A stretch of 16,784 nucleotides of DNA. Source: Clostridia bacterium (lineage in GTDB: Bacteria > Bacillota > Clostridia > UMGS1883). The notes beneath the pieces are model-generated. The model saw only the letters and a list, made by a program, of their open reading frames with translations, searched no databases and was not told the DNA's origin. Location: positions 1-16,784 of the forward strand of contig JAJQCX010000184.1 in assembly GCA_021202495.1 (NCBI GenBank), in the 5' to 3' direction. A program made the translations under genes and the position numbers. Position 1 is the first letter of the stretch, and the number at the start of each line of letters is the position of its first letter. Below, piece by piece: positions 1 through 6,902 of this stretch.

Positions 1-5
1 ATATA

Positions 6-34
6 TTGACTTTCAGAGAAAATAGCAATATAAT
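6..34 (+). promoter_or_regulatory. sigma-A promoter of the atp operon
   Basis: TTGACT at 6-11 and TATAAT at 29-34 are separated by 17 bases, a near-consensus housekeeping promoter. Transcription would start near 41, leaving about 210 bases of leader before atpB. No other gene start lies between it and atpB, so it most likely drives the whole ATP synthase operon. No convincing gene was found in 1-251. Confidence 0.8.
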
Positions 35-50
35 ACGCATTGAAAAATAT

Positions 51-100
51 CCGGCAGACACCGGCTGCGACAGCCGCGATGTTGTGCCGGTGCTTATTTT
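51..100 (+). promoter_or_regulatory. Leader hairpin of the atp mRNA, possible attenuator
   Basis: Just after the predicted transcription start the RNA can form a long imperfect hairpin. CCGGCA (51-56) pairs with TGCCGG (85-90), ACA (58-60) with TGT (80-82), and CGGCTG (62-67) with CAGCCG (71-76), closing a CGA triloop. The T-rich stretch TGCTTATTTT (91-100) follows, so the element resembles a leaky intrinsic terminator inside the leader. Whether it regulates the operon is inference; it could also be a 5' stabilising stem. Confidence 0.45.
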
Positions 101-251
101 GAAAAGAAACGGAGGAAAGAAATGTTATGAGACCAAATTTTTTCGTCCGAGGCGTTCGTTGGGAAGCGCTGTGCGGCGATGGGCTATGAATAATTTAAGC
201 CTTTTCGTACATGAAGAAATAAGTAACGGACAGAGGGTGAGTTTGTAAAAC

Positions 252-1121
252 ATGAATAATGAAAAGGATGCAAAAAAGTCTCCTAAAGCGTGGAGAAACG
301 GGCTTATTATCGCGGTCGTAGTAATGGTCGGAAGCCTTATCGGAAGTCTTCTTATCGGCTCGGGCGATAAGAGCGAAACGGTGAAGGAGGCGATAAAGGA
401 CGCGGTGCTCCATGAGAGCGGGAAGGTCAGCCTTTTCGGGATAAAGGAGGTAAATCCGGCGCTCATTTCGGCATTTACGGTGACGATACTGCTGCTCATT
501 TTCGCAGCATTGATAAGAATTTTCGTCATTCCGAAGTTCCGCTATGTGCCGGGAAAATTCCAGCTTCTTTTGGAGACGTGGGTAGGGCTTTTTGACAATC
601 TCGCAAAGACGAACAGTCCGCACCGAAACGGCTTTTTGGGAGCGTATGTTTTCGCGGCGGGAAGCTATATTTTTGTGAGCACGGTGTTTGAGCTTTTCGG
701 CTGGCAGGTTGTGAACACAAACGGCGAGTCGATGGCGCTGCCGGCGCCGCTTTCCGACATAAACGCGGCGATTGCGCTGGGATGCCTGTCGTATTTGATA
801 ATATTGTCGGGCGGCATAGCCTGAGCCGGAGTGAAAGGCGTGGGAAGAACGTTAAAGGACTTTTCGCTGCCTATCTCGATGAGCTTTCGTCTTTTCGGCG
901 CGCTCTTGAGCGGACTTTTGGTGACGGAGCTTGTGTATTACTACATCAATTTAAGCTTTGTTTTGCCTGTGATTGTGGGCATTTTGTTCACGCTGATGCA
1001 CGCGCTGATACAGGCATACGTTTTGACAATGCTGACGGCGCTTTTCTACGGCGAGGTTTCCGAGCCGCCGAAAAAGAAGGAGCGCAAAAAGAAAAACGCT
1101 AAAGCCCCTGCGGGCAATTGA
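252..1121 (+). pseudogene. atpB: F-type ATP synthase subunit a (atpB), interrupted by an in-frame TGA
   Basis: This is subunit a of the membrane F0 sector, which forms the ion half-channels against the c ring. Read through the stop, the gene would encode 289 positions. Residues 1-190 hold the N-terminal membrane helices (about 16-36 and 65-90) and the PAPLSDINAAIALG segment before helix 4. Codon 191 (822-824) is TGA. The same frame then continues without interruption into GRTLKDFSLPISMSFRLFG, which carries the essential stator arginine (Arg213), and the last two helices (IQAYVLTMLTALFYGE). Homology continues on both sides in one frame, so this is a single-base nonsense change or read error, not a frameshift. 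Residues equivalent to E. coli Asn214 and Glu219 appear to be Ala217 and Leu222. The lysine-rich C-terminus ends 20 bases before atpE. The ATG at 252 is the first in-frame start; AGAGGG at 232-237 is a somewhat distant ribosome site. Confidence 0.85.
822..842 (+). other. Internal TGA of atpB with a possible reinitiation site
   Basis: The TGA at 822-824 is followed by GGAG (828-831) and, eight bases later, an in-frame GTG (840-842). Ribosomes terminating here could in principle restart and make a separate C-terminal half containing Arg213. Another GTG lies at 831. A weak 5-pair stem (837-841 with 849-853, two of the pairs G-U) around the loop GGGAAGA is too poor to claim as a selenocysteine signal. 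By alignment with other subunit a sequences the position is a variable loop residue, so a sense codon such as CGA or GGA is the likely original. Confidence 0.5.
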
Positions 1122-1141
1122 AAATTTGGGAGGTAATTATT

Positions 1142-1522
1142 ATGTCGAAGAATATTAAAAGAATTTTTGCGGCGCTTGCACTTGCGCTGTTGATTGTGGG
1201 AATGTGCGTATCGGCTTACGCTGCGCCGGAGGATATGGGAAGACCCGACGGAGCTATGGACGGACAGGCAGTTGTTACGGAAGCAGCTACGGATGACGGA
1301 ACGTCGGCAAAGGCGATTGCGGCTGCGATCGCGATTGGTCTCGCATCGGCGGGCGGTGCTGTCGGCATGGGCTTGGCTATCGCAAAATCGGTTGAGGGCA
1401 TTTCCCGTCAGCCCGAGGCAGACGGCAAAATAAGAACAAGCCTTATGCTCGGTTTGGTTTTCGTTGAGACGGCAATCATTTACGCATTGATAGTTGCAAT
1501 TTTGATTATATTTGTACTGTAA
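1142..1522 (+). CDS. atpE: F-type ATP synthase subunit c with N-terminal signal-like extension
   Basis: This subunit forms the rotating proteolipid c ring. The chosen ATG follows GGGAGG at 1128-1133, giving 126 residues against the usual 70-90. Residues 1-27 look like a signal peptide (basic start, hydrophobic core, AYA before APED at 28-31). An acidic linker of about 25 residues follows, then the two-helix c hairpin. Helix 1 is Gly/Ala-rich, the polar loop is SRQPEADGK, and helix 2 carries the ion-binding Glu109 in VETAIIY. In the Na+ c ring of Ilyobacter tartaricus the helix-1 ligand is Gln32; the aligned residue here is Met76. Thr110 and Tyr114 keep part of the Na+ pattern, so ion choice is uncertain and H+ is favoured. 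The extension is probably cleaved, because the mature helices must pack in a ring. Confidence 0.93.
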   Translation: MSKNIKRIFAALALALLIVGMCVSAYAAPEDMGRPDGAMDGQAVVTEAATDDGTSAKAIAAAIAIGLASAGGAVGMGLAIAKSVEGISRQPEADGKIRTSLMLGLVFVETAIIYALIVAILIIFVL

Positions 1523-1537
1523 GGGAGGCAGGCAGCA

Positions 1538-2005
1538 ATGAGTATCCCTTTGAATATTGACTGGCAGCAGATATTGCTGCACCTCTTTAACTTCGCCATC
1601 TTGGGCGGAGGATTGTATCTTTTGCTGTACAAGCCCGTTAAGGATTTTATGGACAAGAGGGTCCAATACTACAGCGAAATGGAGCAAAAGGCGAACGAGA
1701 CTTTGAGCGAGGCGGAAAAGCTCAAGGGCGACTATGCCGCGCAGATTGAAAAAGCGGACGATGAAATTGCGGAAAAGAAGGCAAAAGCCGCAAAGGATGC
1801 GGAAGCTTTGGCGGAGGAAAAGATTAAAGAGGCAAGCGAGCAGGCTGTGAAAATAATCGCGGACGCGGAGGAAAACGCGGCACTTGAAAAGCAGAAGATG
1901 ATAACCTCCGCGCGGCAGGAAATTGTGGAGCTTGCAGCCGCCGCGACAAAGAAGCTTGTGAAGGAGTCGCTGGATAAGGCAAAGGAGAGCGGAGCGAATG
2001 AATGA
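1538..2005 (+). CDS. atpF: F-type ATP synthase subunit b (peripheral stalk)
   Basis: Subunit b of 155 residues, normal for a bacterial b. One N-terminal membrane helix (about 12-31, in a stretch ending LYKPVKDF) is followed by a long charged Ala/Glu/Lys-rich coiled coil (about 40-150) that forms the peripheral stalk. GGGAGG at 1523-1528 lies upstream of the ATG. The 3' end overlaps the start of atpA by 8 bases in an ATGAATGA arrangement, implying translational coupling. Normally atpH (delta/OSCP) would sit between these two genes, and the overlap leaves no room for it. The stalk's upper attachment must therefore differ or be supplied from elsewhere in the genome. The product is not fused to a delta domain. 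Confidence 0.95.
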   Translation: MSIPLNIDWQQILLHLFNFAILGGGLYLLLYKPVKDFMDKRVQYYSEMEQKANETLSEAEKLKGDYAAQIEKADDEIAEKKAKAAKDAEALAEEKIKEASEQAVKIIADAEENAALEKQKMITSARQEIVELAAAATKKLVKESLDKAKESGANE

Positions 2006-3590
2006 TAATAAAACGCTTGACCGTGCCGAAAAGTACCTTGAACAGCTCCATGAGGACTGGAAGTCGGCGGCGCTTAAAACGAGCGACGATTTAATTCCGC
2101 TCTTGCAGGAGAGCATACGCAACTGGACGCCCGTCGCGCTGGAGCAGGAATACGGCGAAGTGCTGAGTGTGGGCGACGGAATTGCGAATGTAAAGGGATT
2201 GGAAAACGCGGCTTACGGCGAGATATTGATTTTTGAAGCGGGAATAAGGGGCATGGTGCAGGATTTGAAGCGCGACCACATAGGCTGCATTCTTTTCGGC
2301 GACGACCGCGAAATTTCGGAGGGCAGCAGCGTGAGACGCACCGGTAAAACCGCAGGCATTCCTGTGGGCGAGAGCTTTTTGGGAAGAGTTTCCGACGCAC
2401 TGGGAAGTCCCATTGACGGAAAAGGACCCATCATCACGCGCGAATACCGCCCGATTGAAACCAAAGCGCCCGGAATTATTGACCGTCAGCCGGTTAATAA
2501 GCCGATGGAGACGGGACTTTTGGCGATAGATTCAATGTTTCCGATTGGACGCGGGCAGCGCGAACTGATAATCGGAGACAGGCAAACGGGAAAAACGGCG
2601 ATTGCGATTGATACAATGTTAAACCAAAAGGGCAAGGACGTTGTCTGCATTTATGTTGCGATAGGGCAAAAGGCGAGCACGGTGGCGCACATTGTCGATG
2701 CGCTTCAAAAGCACGACGCGATGAGCTATTGCGCGGTTATCGTCGCGTCGGCGTCGGATTCCGCACCGCTGCAGTACGTTGCGCCGTATGCGGGCTGTGC
2801 GCTCGGAGAATATTTCATGAACAAGGGACGCGACGTTTTGATAGTCTATGACGATTTGTCAAAGCACGCAATCGCGTACAGAGCGCTGTCGCTTCTTTTG
2901 GAGCGTTCGCCGGGGCGTGAGGCATATCCGGGCGACGTGTTCTATTTACATTCAAGGCTTTTGGAGCGTTCGGCGCATCTTTCGGAGGAAAGAGGCGGCG
3001 GAAGCATGACCGCGCTGCCGATTGTCGAAACGCAGGCGGGGGACGTGTCGGCATATATACCGACTAATATAATTTCAATTACAGACGGACAGATATTCCT
3101 TGAAAGCGATTTGTTCTTTTCGGGACAACGGCCTGCGGTAAACGTTGGACTTTCGGTTTCGCGTGTGGGCGGCGACGCGCAGACAAAGGCGATGAAAAAG
3201 GCGGCGGGAACGATAAGACTTGATTTGGCGCAGTACCGCGAAATGGAAGTATTTACGCAGTTTTCGAGCGATCTGGACGAGGCGACGAAAAATCAGCTCG
3301 TCTACGGTCAAGGCTTGATGGCGCTTTTGCGGCAGAAGCAGTATTCTCCGTTTAAGCAGCATGAGCAGGTCGTAATGCTGACGGCGGCGTTAAATCACGT
3401 TATGCAGCATATCCCGGCGAAAGATATCGGCGCGTTCCGCGATGGGCTTATCGAATATGTGGCGGACAAGGCGAGAGACATTTGCTTTGAAATTGACCGC
3501 ACGGGAGTGCTTGACGACGAAGGGCGAAAAGAAATACTGCGTTTGGCAAAGAAATTCGAGTCCGAATGGAAGGGCGAAAAAATAAACTGA
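1998..3590 (+). CDS. atpA: F-type ATP synthase subunit alpha, N-terminally extended
   Basis: Non-catalytic nucleotide-binding subunit of F1, 530 residues. Motifs are intact: P-loop GDRQTGKT at 193-200, the DDLSKHAIAYR and LLERSPGREAYPGD segments, and the arginine finger Arg389 in SRVGGDAQ. The beta-barrel start (GEVLSVGDG) comes at residue 53, where E. coli alpha has it at 29, so about 24 extra residues precede the normal N-terminal helix. They are predicted amphipathic helix (LDRAEKYLEQLHEDWKSAAL). In known enzymes delta/OSCP grips the alpha N-terminus. With no delta gene in the operon, the extension may contact subunit b itself, but that is inference. The start is supported by the coupled overlap with atpF. 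It ends 16 bases before atpG. Confidence 0.96.
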   Translation: MNDNKTLDRAEKYLEQLHEDWKSAALKTSDDLIPLLQESIRNWTPVALEQEYGEVLSVGDGIANVKGLENAAYGEILIFEAGIRGMVQDLKRDHIGCILFGDDREISEGSSVRRTGKTAGIPVGESFLGRVSDALGSPIDGKGPIITREYRPIETKAPGIIDRQPVNKPMETGLLAIDSMFPIGRGQRELIIGDRQTGKTAIAIDTMLNQKGKDVVCIYVAIGQKASTVAHIVDALQKHDAMSYCAVIVASASDSAPLQYVAPYAGCALGEYFMNKGRDVLIVYDDLSKHAIAYRALSLLLERSPGREAYPGDVFYLHSRLLERSAHLSEERGGGSMTALPIVETQAGDVSAYIPTNIISITDGQIFLESDLFFSGQRPAVNVGLSVSRVGGDAQTKAMKKAAGTIRLDLAQYREMEVFTQFSSDLDEATKNQLVYGQGLMALLRQKQYSPFKQHEQVVMLTAALNHVMQHIPAKDIGAFRDGLIEYVADKARDICFEIDRTGVLDDEGRKEILRLAKKFESEWKGEKIN

Positions 3591-3606
3591 GGACGGGTGA
3601 ATCATT

Positions 3607-4518
3607 ATGGCAAACACGAAAGAGATAAAAACCAGAATGAACAGCGTCCGCGACACACAAAAAATCACGAACGCGATGTATCTTATCGCGTCGACGAAGC
3701 TGAGAAAGACGAAGGCGGAGTTTGACCGCGCAAGACCGTATTTCCGCTCGTTGCAGGGTGAGATAAAGCGTATTTTCCGCACGGCGAAGGACGTTGAAAG
3801 CAGATACTTTTATCCCGCGGACGGAAGCCCGATGCCGGACGGGGCATACGGCTGTCTTGTCATTACGGCTGATAAGGGGCTTGCGGGCGCGTATAACTTA
3901 AATGTTATAAAGAAAGCGCAGCAGCTTTTGGCGGAGCATGAAAACACAAAGCTTTTTGTCGTGGGAGAATACGGGCGGCAGTTTTTCATGCAGCACGGAA
4001 TTCCGATTGAGCAGAGCTTTCTCTACACGGCGCAGAACCCGACGATGCAGCGGGCGAGAGAAATAAGCGCGGTTTTGCTCGACCGCTTTGACACGGGCGA
4101 GCTGACGAAAATATTTATCATATTTACCGACATGAAAAACAGCTTAAACGAGGAGGCACGTGTGGAAAGGCTTTTGCCGTTCCACAGAAAAAGGTTTGCC
4201 GATACGGACGCAAAGGAAAGACCGGTTACGACGAGCTTTGAATTTTCGCCTTCGATAGGCGAGGTTTTGGACACGGTGATACCGAGCTATGTTGCGGGAT
4301 ATATTTACGGCGCGCTTGTCGACAGCTTTTGCAGCGAGCAAAATTCTCGAATGACAGCGATGGACGCGGCAAACCGCAACGCGGAAAAGCTGCTCGCGAA
4401 TTTGTCGGTTGAATACAACAGAGTGCGCCAGGCGGCTATAACAAGGGAAATAACCGAGGTTTCCGCCGGGGCGAAGGCACAGAGAAGAAAACGCGAAAGG
4501 GAGGCGGCCAAAGGATGA
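3607..4518 (+). CDS. atpG: F-type ATP synthase subunit gamma (rotor shaft)
   Basis: Central rotor subunit linking F1 catalysis to the c ring, 303 residues against the usual 285-290. The N-terminal coiled-coil helix starts MANTKEIKTRMNSVRDTQKI and the C-terminal helix contains MDAANRNAEKLL and AITREITEV, both standard gamma signatures. The gene differs from most homologues in carrying a basic tail of about 15 residues after the usual end (AQRRKREREAAKG). Such a tail would project near the top of the alpha-beta barrel, and its effect is unknown. ACGGGTG lies upstream of the ATG. The stop overlaps the atpD start in an ATGA, implying coupled translation. Confidence 0.95.
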   Translation: MANTKEIKTRMNSVRDTQKITNAMYLIASTKLRKTKAEFDRARPYFRSLQGEIKRIFRTAKDVESRYFYPADGSPMPDGAYGCLVITADKGLAGAYNLNVIKKAQQLLAEHENTKLFVVGEYGRQFFMQHGIPIEQSFLYTAQNPTMQRAREISAVLLDRFDTGELTKIFIIFTDMKNSLNEEARVERLLPFHRKRFADTDAKERPVTTSFEFSPSIGEVLDTVIPSYVAGYIYGALVDSFCSEQNSRMTAMDAANRNAEKLLANLSVEYNRVRQAAITREITEVSAGAKAQRRKREREAAKG

Positions 4519-5906
4519 TTACAGGCAAAATAGCGGAGGTTTCGGGCCCTGTTGTGGATGTTGAATTTCCGCATGGGCAGCTTCCGAAAATAAAGGAAGC
4601 GTTGAAAGTTCAAGTAAACGGCAGCGAAAGAGTGATGGAGGTCGCGCAGCACGTCGGAGGAGACGCCGTGCGCTGCATAATGCTTGCCGAAAGTGAGGAC
4701 TTGACGCGCGGCATGGAGGTTGTTGCCCAAGGCAGCGCGATAAGCGTTCCCGTGGGTGAGGCTACATTGGGCAGAATGTTCAACGTTTTGGGAAAGCCTA
4801 TCGATGGCGGAGAAGAACCCGAAAACTGCGAAAAATGGGAAATACACAGAAAAGCTCCTTCATTTGAGGAACAGAAACCCGCAACCGAGATTTTGGAGAC
4901 GGGCATAAAGGTTATCGACCTTTTGGAGCCGTACCCCAAGGGCGGAAAGATAGGTCTTTTCGGCGGCGCGGGCGTCGGCAAAACGGTTTTGATACAGGAG
5001 CTTATTCACAACGTTGCGATGGAGCACGGCGGATATTCCATCTTTACCGGCGTAGGCGAGAGAAGCCGCGAGGGCAACGACCTTTGGCGCGAGATGCAGG
5101 AGAGCGGCGTCGCGGAAAAAACGGCGCTCGTTTTCGGGCAGATGAACGAATCGCCGGGCGTTCGTATGCGTGTGGCGCTTTCGGGACTGACGATGGCGGA
5201 ATATTTCAGAGACAAAGAGAAAAAGGACGTTTTGCTCTTTATAGATAATATTTTCCGTTTTGTTCAGGCAGGCAGCGAGGTTTCGACGCTTCTCGGACGT
5301 ATGCCGTCGGCGGTAGGCTATCAGCCGACGCTCGCGAGCGAAATGGGAGAGCTGCAGGAGAGGATTACCTCGACAAAGAGCGGCTCCGTTACGTCGGTTC
5401 AGGCGATATATGTGCCGGCGGACGATTTGACAGACCCCGCTCCGGCGACAACGTTTACACATCTTGACGCGACGACGGTTTTAAGCCGTAAGATTTCGGA
5501 GCAGGGCATTTATCCCGCGGTTGACCCTCTTGGCTCGACATCACGTATTCTTGAAGCCGACGTTGTCGGGCAGGAGCATTACGAAACGGCGCGCAGAGTG
5601 CAGGAAATTTTGCAGAAATATAACGAGCTGCAGGACATTATCGCAATACTCGGCATGGACGAGCTGGGCGAAGAGGATAAGCTCACGGTTATGCGCGCGA
5701 GAAAAATTCAGCGCTTTTTGGCGCAGCCGATGCACGTTGCGGAAAAATTCACGGGCATGGCGGGCGTATATGTTCCGCTGAAAGAAACTGTGCGCGGATT
5801 TACCGCGATTGTGAACGGCGAGGCTGACAATTTCCCCGAAGCTGCATTTTACAACGTCGGAACGCTTGACGACGTGGCGCGCAAGGCGAAAGAGATGGGG
5901 GCATAA
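4515..5906 (+). CDS. atpD: F-type ATP synthase subunit beta (catalytic)
   Basis: Catalytic subunit of F1 that makes or hydrolyses ATP at the alpha-beta interfaces. Its 463 residues are the usual length. All key elements are visible: P-loop GGAGVGKT at 150-157, catalytic Glu182 in GERSREGNDL, Walker B aspartate Asp244 in VLLFIDNIFRF, the DELSEED-like segment (DELGEEDK), and the C-terminal helical domain. The sequence is well conserved with no sign of decay. This contrasts with the interrupted atpB in the same operon and suggests the complex was functional recently or still is. Confidence 0.97.
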   Translation: MITGKIAEVSGPVVDVEFPHGQLPKIKEALKVQVNGSERVMEVAQHVGGDAVRCIMLAESEDLTRGMEVVAQGSAISVPVGEATLGRMFNVLGKPIDGGEEPENCEKWEIHRKAPSFEEQKPATEILETGIKVIDLLEPYPKGGKIGLFGGAGVGKTVLIQELIHNVAMEHGGYSIFTGVGERSREGNDLWREMQESGVAEKTALVFGQMNESPGVRMRVALSGLTMAEYFRDKEKKDVLLFIDNIFRFVQAGSEVSTLLGRMPSAVGYQPTLASEMGELQERITSTKSGSVTSVQAIYVPADDLTDPAPATTFTHLDATTVLSRKISEQGIYPAVDPLGSTSRILEADVVGQEHYETARRVQEILQKYNELQDIIAILGMDELGEEDKLTVMRARKIQRFLAQPMHVAEKFTGMAGVYVPLKETVRGFTAIVNGEADNFPEAAFYNVGTLDDVARKAKEMGA

Positions 5907-5908
5907 GC

Positions 5909-6316
5909 ATGAGTACCTTTCAGGTCTATATTTTGGAGGCTGACAAGGATTTCTACGAGGGTCCGTGCGAGTCGCTTGTCGTGCCGACAATGACGGGGCA
6001 ACTGGGCGTTTTGGCACATCACAGCAACATGATTGCCGCGATTGTGCCGGGGCTTTTGACCTACAAGGTGCCGGGCGAGGAAATGAAGGAGGCAGCCGTT
6101 TCGGCGGGGCTCATTAAAATAGAAAACAACGAGGTGCTCGTTTTGGTCGAATCGGCGGAGCTGCCGGAAGAGATTGACGAAAACCGCGCAAAACGCGAAG
6201 CGGACGAAGCGAAGGAAGCAATTCTTCAAAAGAGAAGCATATTGGAATACCGTGTGGCGCAGGGGCGCTTGACAAGGACGATAAACCGTTTGAAGATAAA
6301 AAATCTTTACGGATAA
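5909..6316 (+). CDS. atpC: F-type ATP synthase subunit epsilon
   Basis: Epsilon subunit of the central stalk, 135 residues. The N-terminal beta-sandwich starts MSTFQVYILEADKDFYEGP and includes PTMTGQLGVLAHHSN. A two-helix C-terminal domain (about 90-135, ENRAKREADEAKEAIL then RTINRLKIKNL) can act as an inhibitor of ATP hydrolysis in this family. The ATG lies two bases after the atpD stop, so translation is almost certainly coupled. This is the last gene of the operon. Only an A/T-only inverted repeat (TTTTTT 6329-6334, AAAAAA 6339-6344) follows, so no convincing terminator separates it from the HU gene and some readthrough is possible. Confidence 0.95.
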   Translation: MSTFQVYILEADKDFYEGPCESLVVPTMTGQLGVLAHHSNMIAAIVPGLLTYKVPGEEMKEAAVSAGLIKIENNEVLVLVESAELPEEIDENRAKREADEAKEAILQKRSILEYRVAQGRLTRTINRLKIKNLYG

Positions 6317-6379
6317 TGGCATAATAGCTTTTTTGTTGAAAAAATATCCTCAAAATAAGCAAAAAATTGCGAAAAGGTA

Positions 6380-6409
6380 TTGAAATCTTTAAATAAAGTG
6401 TGCTATAAT
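6380..6409 (+). promoter_or_regulatory. sigma-A promoter of the HU gene
   Basis: TTGAAA at 6380-6385 and TATAAT at 6404-6409 are separated by 18 bases, with a TGC extended -10 directly before the -10 box. It gives a short leader before the HU start and makes that gene independent of the atp operon. Confidence 0.75.
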
Positions 6410-6444
6410 AAGCCGACGCGTTAAATTTTGGAGGTGAAAAAAAG

Positions 6445-6720
6445 ATGAATAAGACTGAATTGATAGCTGCAATAGCTGAGAAGAGCGGACTTTCCAAGAA
6501 GGATTCCGACGCGGCTCTCACGGCGGTGGTAGAGTCGATTACCGATGCACTCAAAGCCGGCGACAAGGTTGCGCTCATGGGCTTCGGAACGTTTGAAGTT
6601 AGAGAAAGAGCGGCACATGTCGGCAAGAACCCCGCTACAGGTGAAAGCATTGACATTCCCGCATGCAAGACGCCCGCGTTTAAAGCAGGTAAGTCTTTAA
6701 AAGATGCAGTCAATAAGTAA
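6445..6720 (+). CDS. hup: DNA-binding protein HU
   Basis: A 91-residue histone-like protein that binds and bends DNA as a dimer in the nucleoid. Family features are clear: start MNKTELIAAIAEKSGLSKKD, the GFGTFEVRERAAHVGKNPATG region that forms the DNA-gripping arm with its proline, and a C-terminal KAGKSLKDAVN helix. Length is typical. A strong ribosome site GGAGGTGA (6430-6437) precedes the ATG. It has its own promoter and a strong terminator, so it is a single-gene unit. It carries one cysteine, in the IPACKTP segment. IHF is unlikely because the sequence is the standard Firmicutes HU type. Confidence 0.95.
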   Translation: MNKTELIAAIAEKSGLSKKDSDAALTAVVESITDALKAGDKVALMGFGTFEVRERAAHVGKNPATGESIDIPACKTPAFKAGKSLKDAVNK

Positions 6721-6740
6721 GTCATTGAAAAATTGACGAT

Positions 6741-6778
6741 ACAAAAAAGACGGTTGCGAGTGCAGTCGCCTTTTTTGT
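6741..6778 (+). terminator. Rho-independent terminator after HU
   Basis: ACAAAAAAG (6741-6749) pairs with CTTTTTTGT (6770-6778). Inside, CGG (6751-6753) pairs with TCG (6766-6768) and TGC (6755-6757) with GCA (6762-6764) around a GAGT loop, with three single mismatches. A run of T on the + strand and a run of A before the stem make it usable in both directions. Confidence 0.75.
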
Positions 6779-6842
6779 GTGCAAAAATGTTGATAAACGA
6801 TATAAAAAAATAATTTTTTTGTGCAAAAGTGACAAAAATCTA

Positions 6843-6871
6843 TTGCAAAAGATGAAAAAGAGATGTATAAT
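6843..6871 (+). promoter_or_regulatory. sigma-A promoter of the secreted lectin-protease gene
   Basis: TTGCAA at 6843-6848 and TATAAT at 6866-6871 are separated by 17 bases. The predicted leader is short, with GGAGGG at 6890-6895 placed before the GTG start at 6903. Confidence 0.7.
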
Positions 6872-6902
6872 ACAATAAATTCTTTATCTGGAGGGATTAG
6901 TT

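Noticed and set aside
6..248. 80-codon frame before atpB as an atpI-like gene
   Set aside because: No hydrophobic segments or known motif; it begins at the -35 box of the atp promoter and is better read as leader.
822..824. TGA as a sense codon under an altered genetic code
   Set aside because: TGA ends atpF, atpA, atpG, zapA and the first CobW gene at the expected places, and Trp is encoded by TGG throughout.
822..860. TGA in atpB as a selenocysteine codon
   Set aside because: The only nearby stem has five pairs, two of them G-U, and the position aligns with a variable loop residue that is not a known Cys. A nonsense change or read error is simpler.
1046..2122. 358-codon open frame on the - strand
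   Set aside because: It lies opposite atpE and atpF, has no recognisable domain and follows from the codon bias of the + strand genes.
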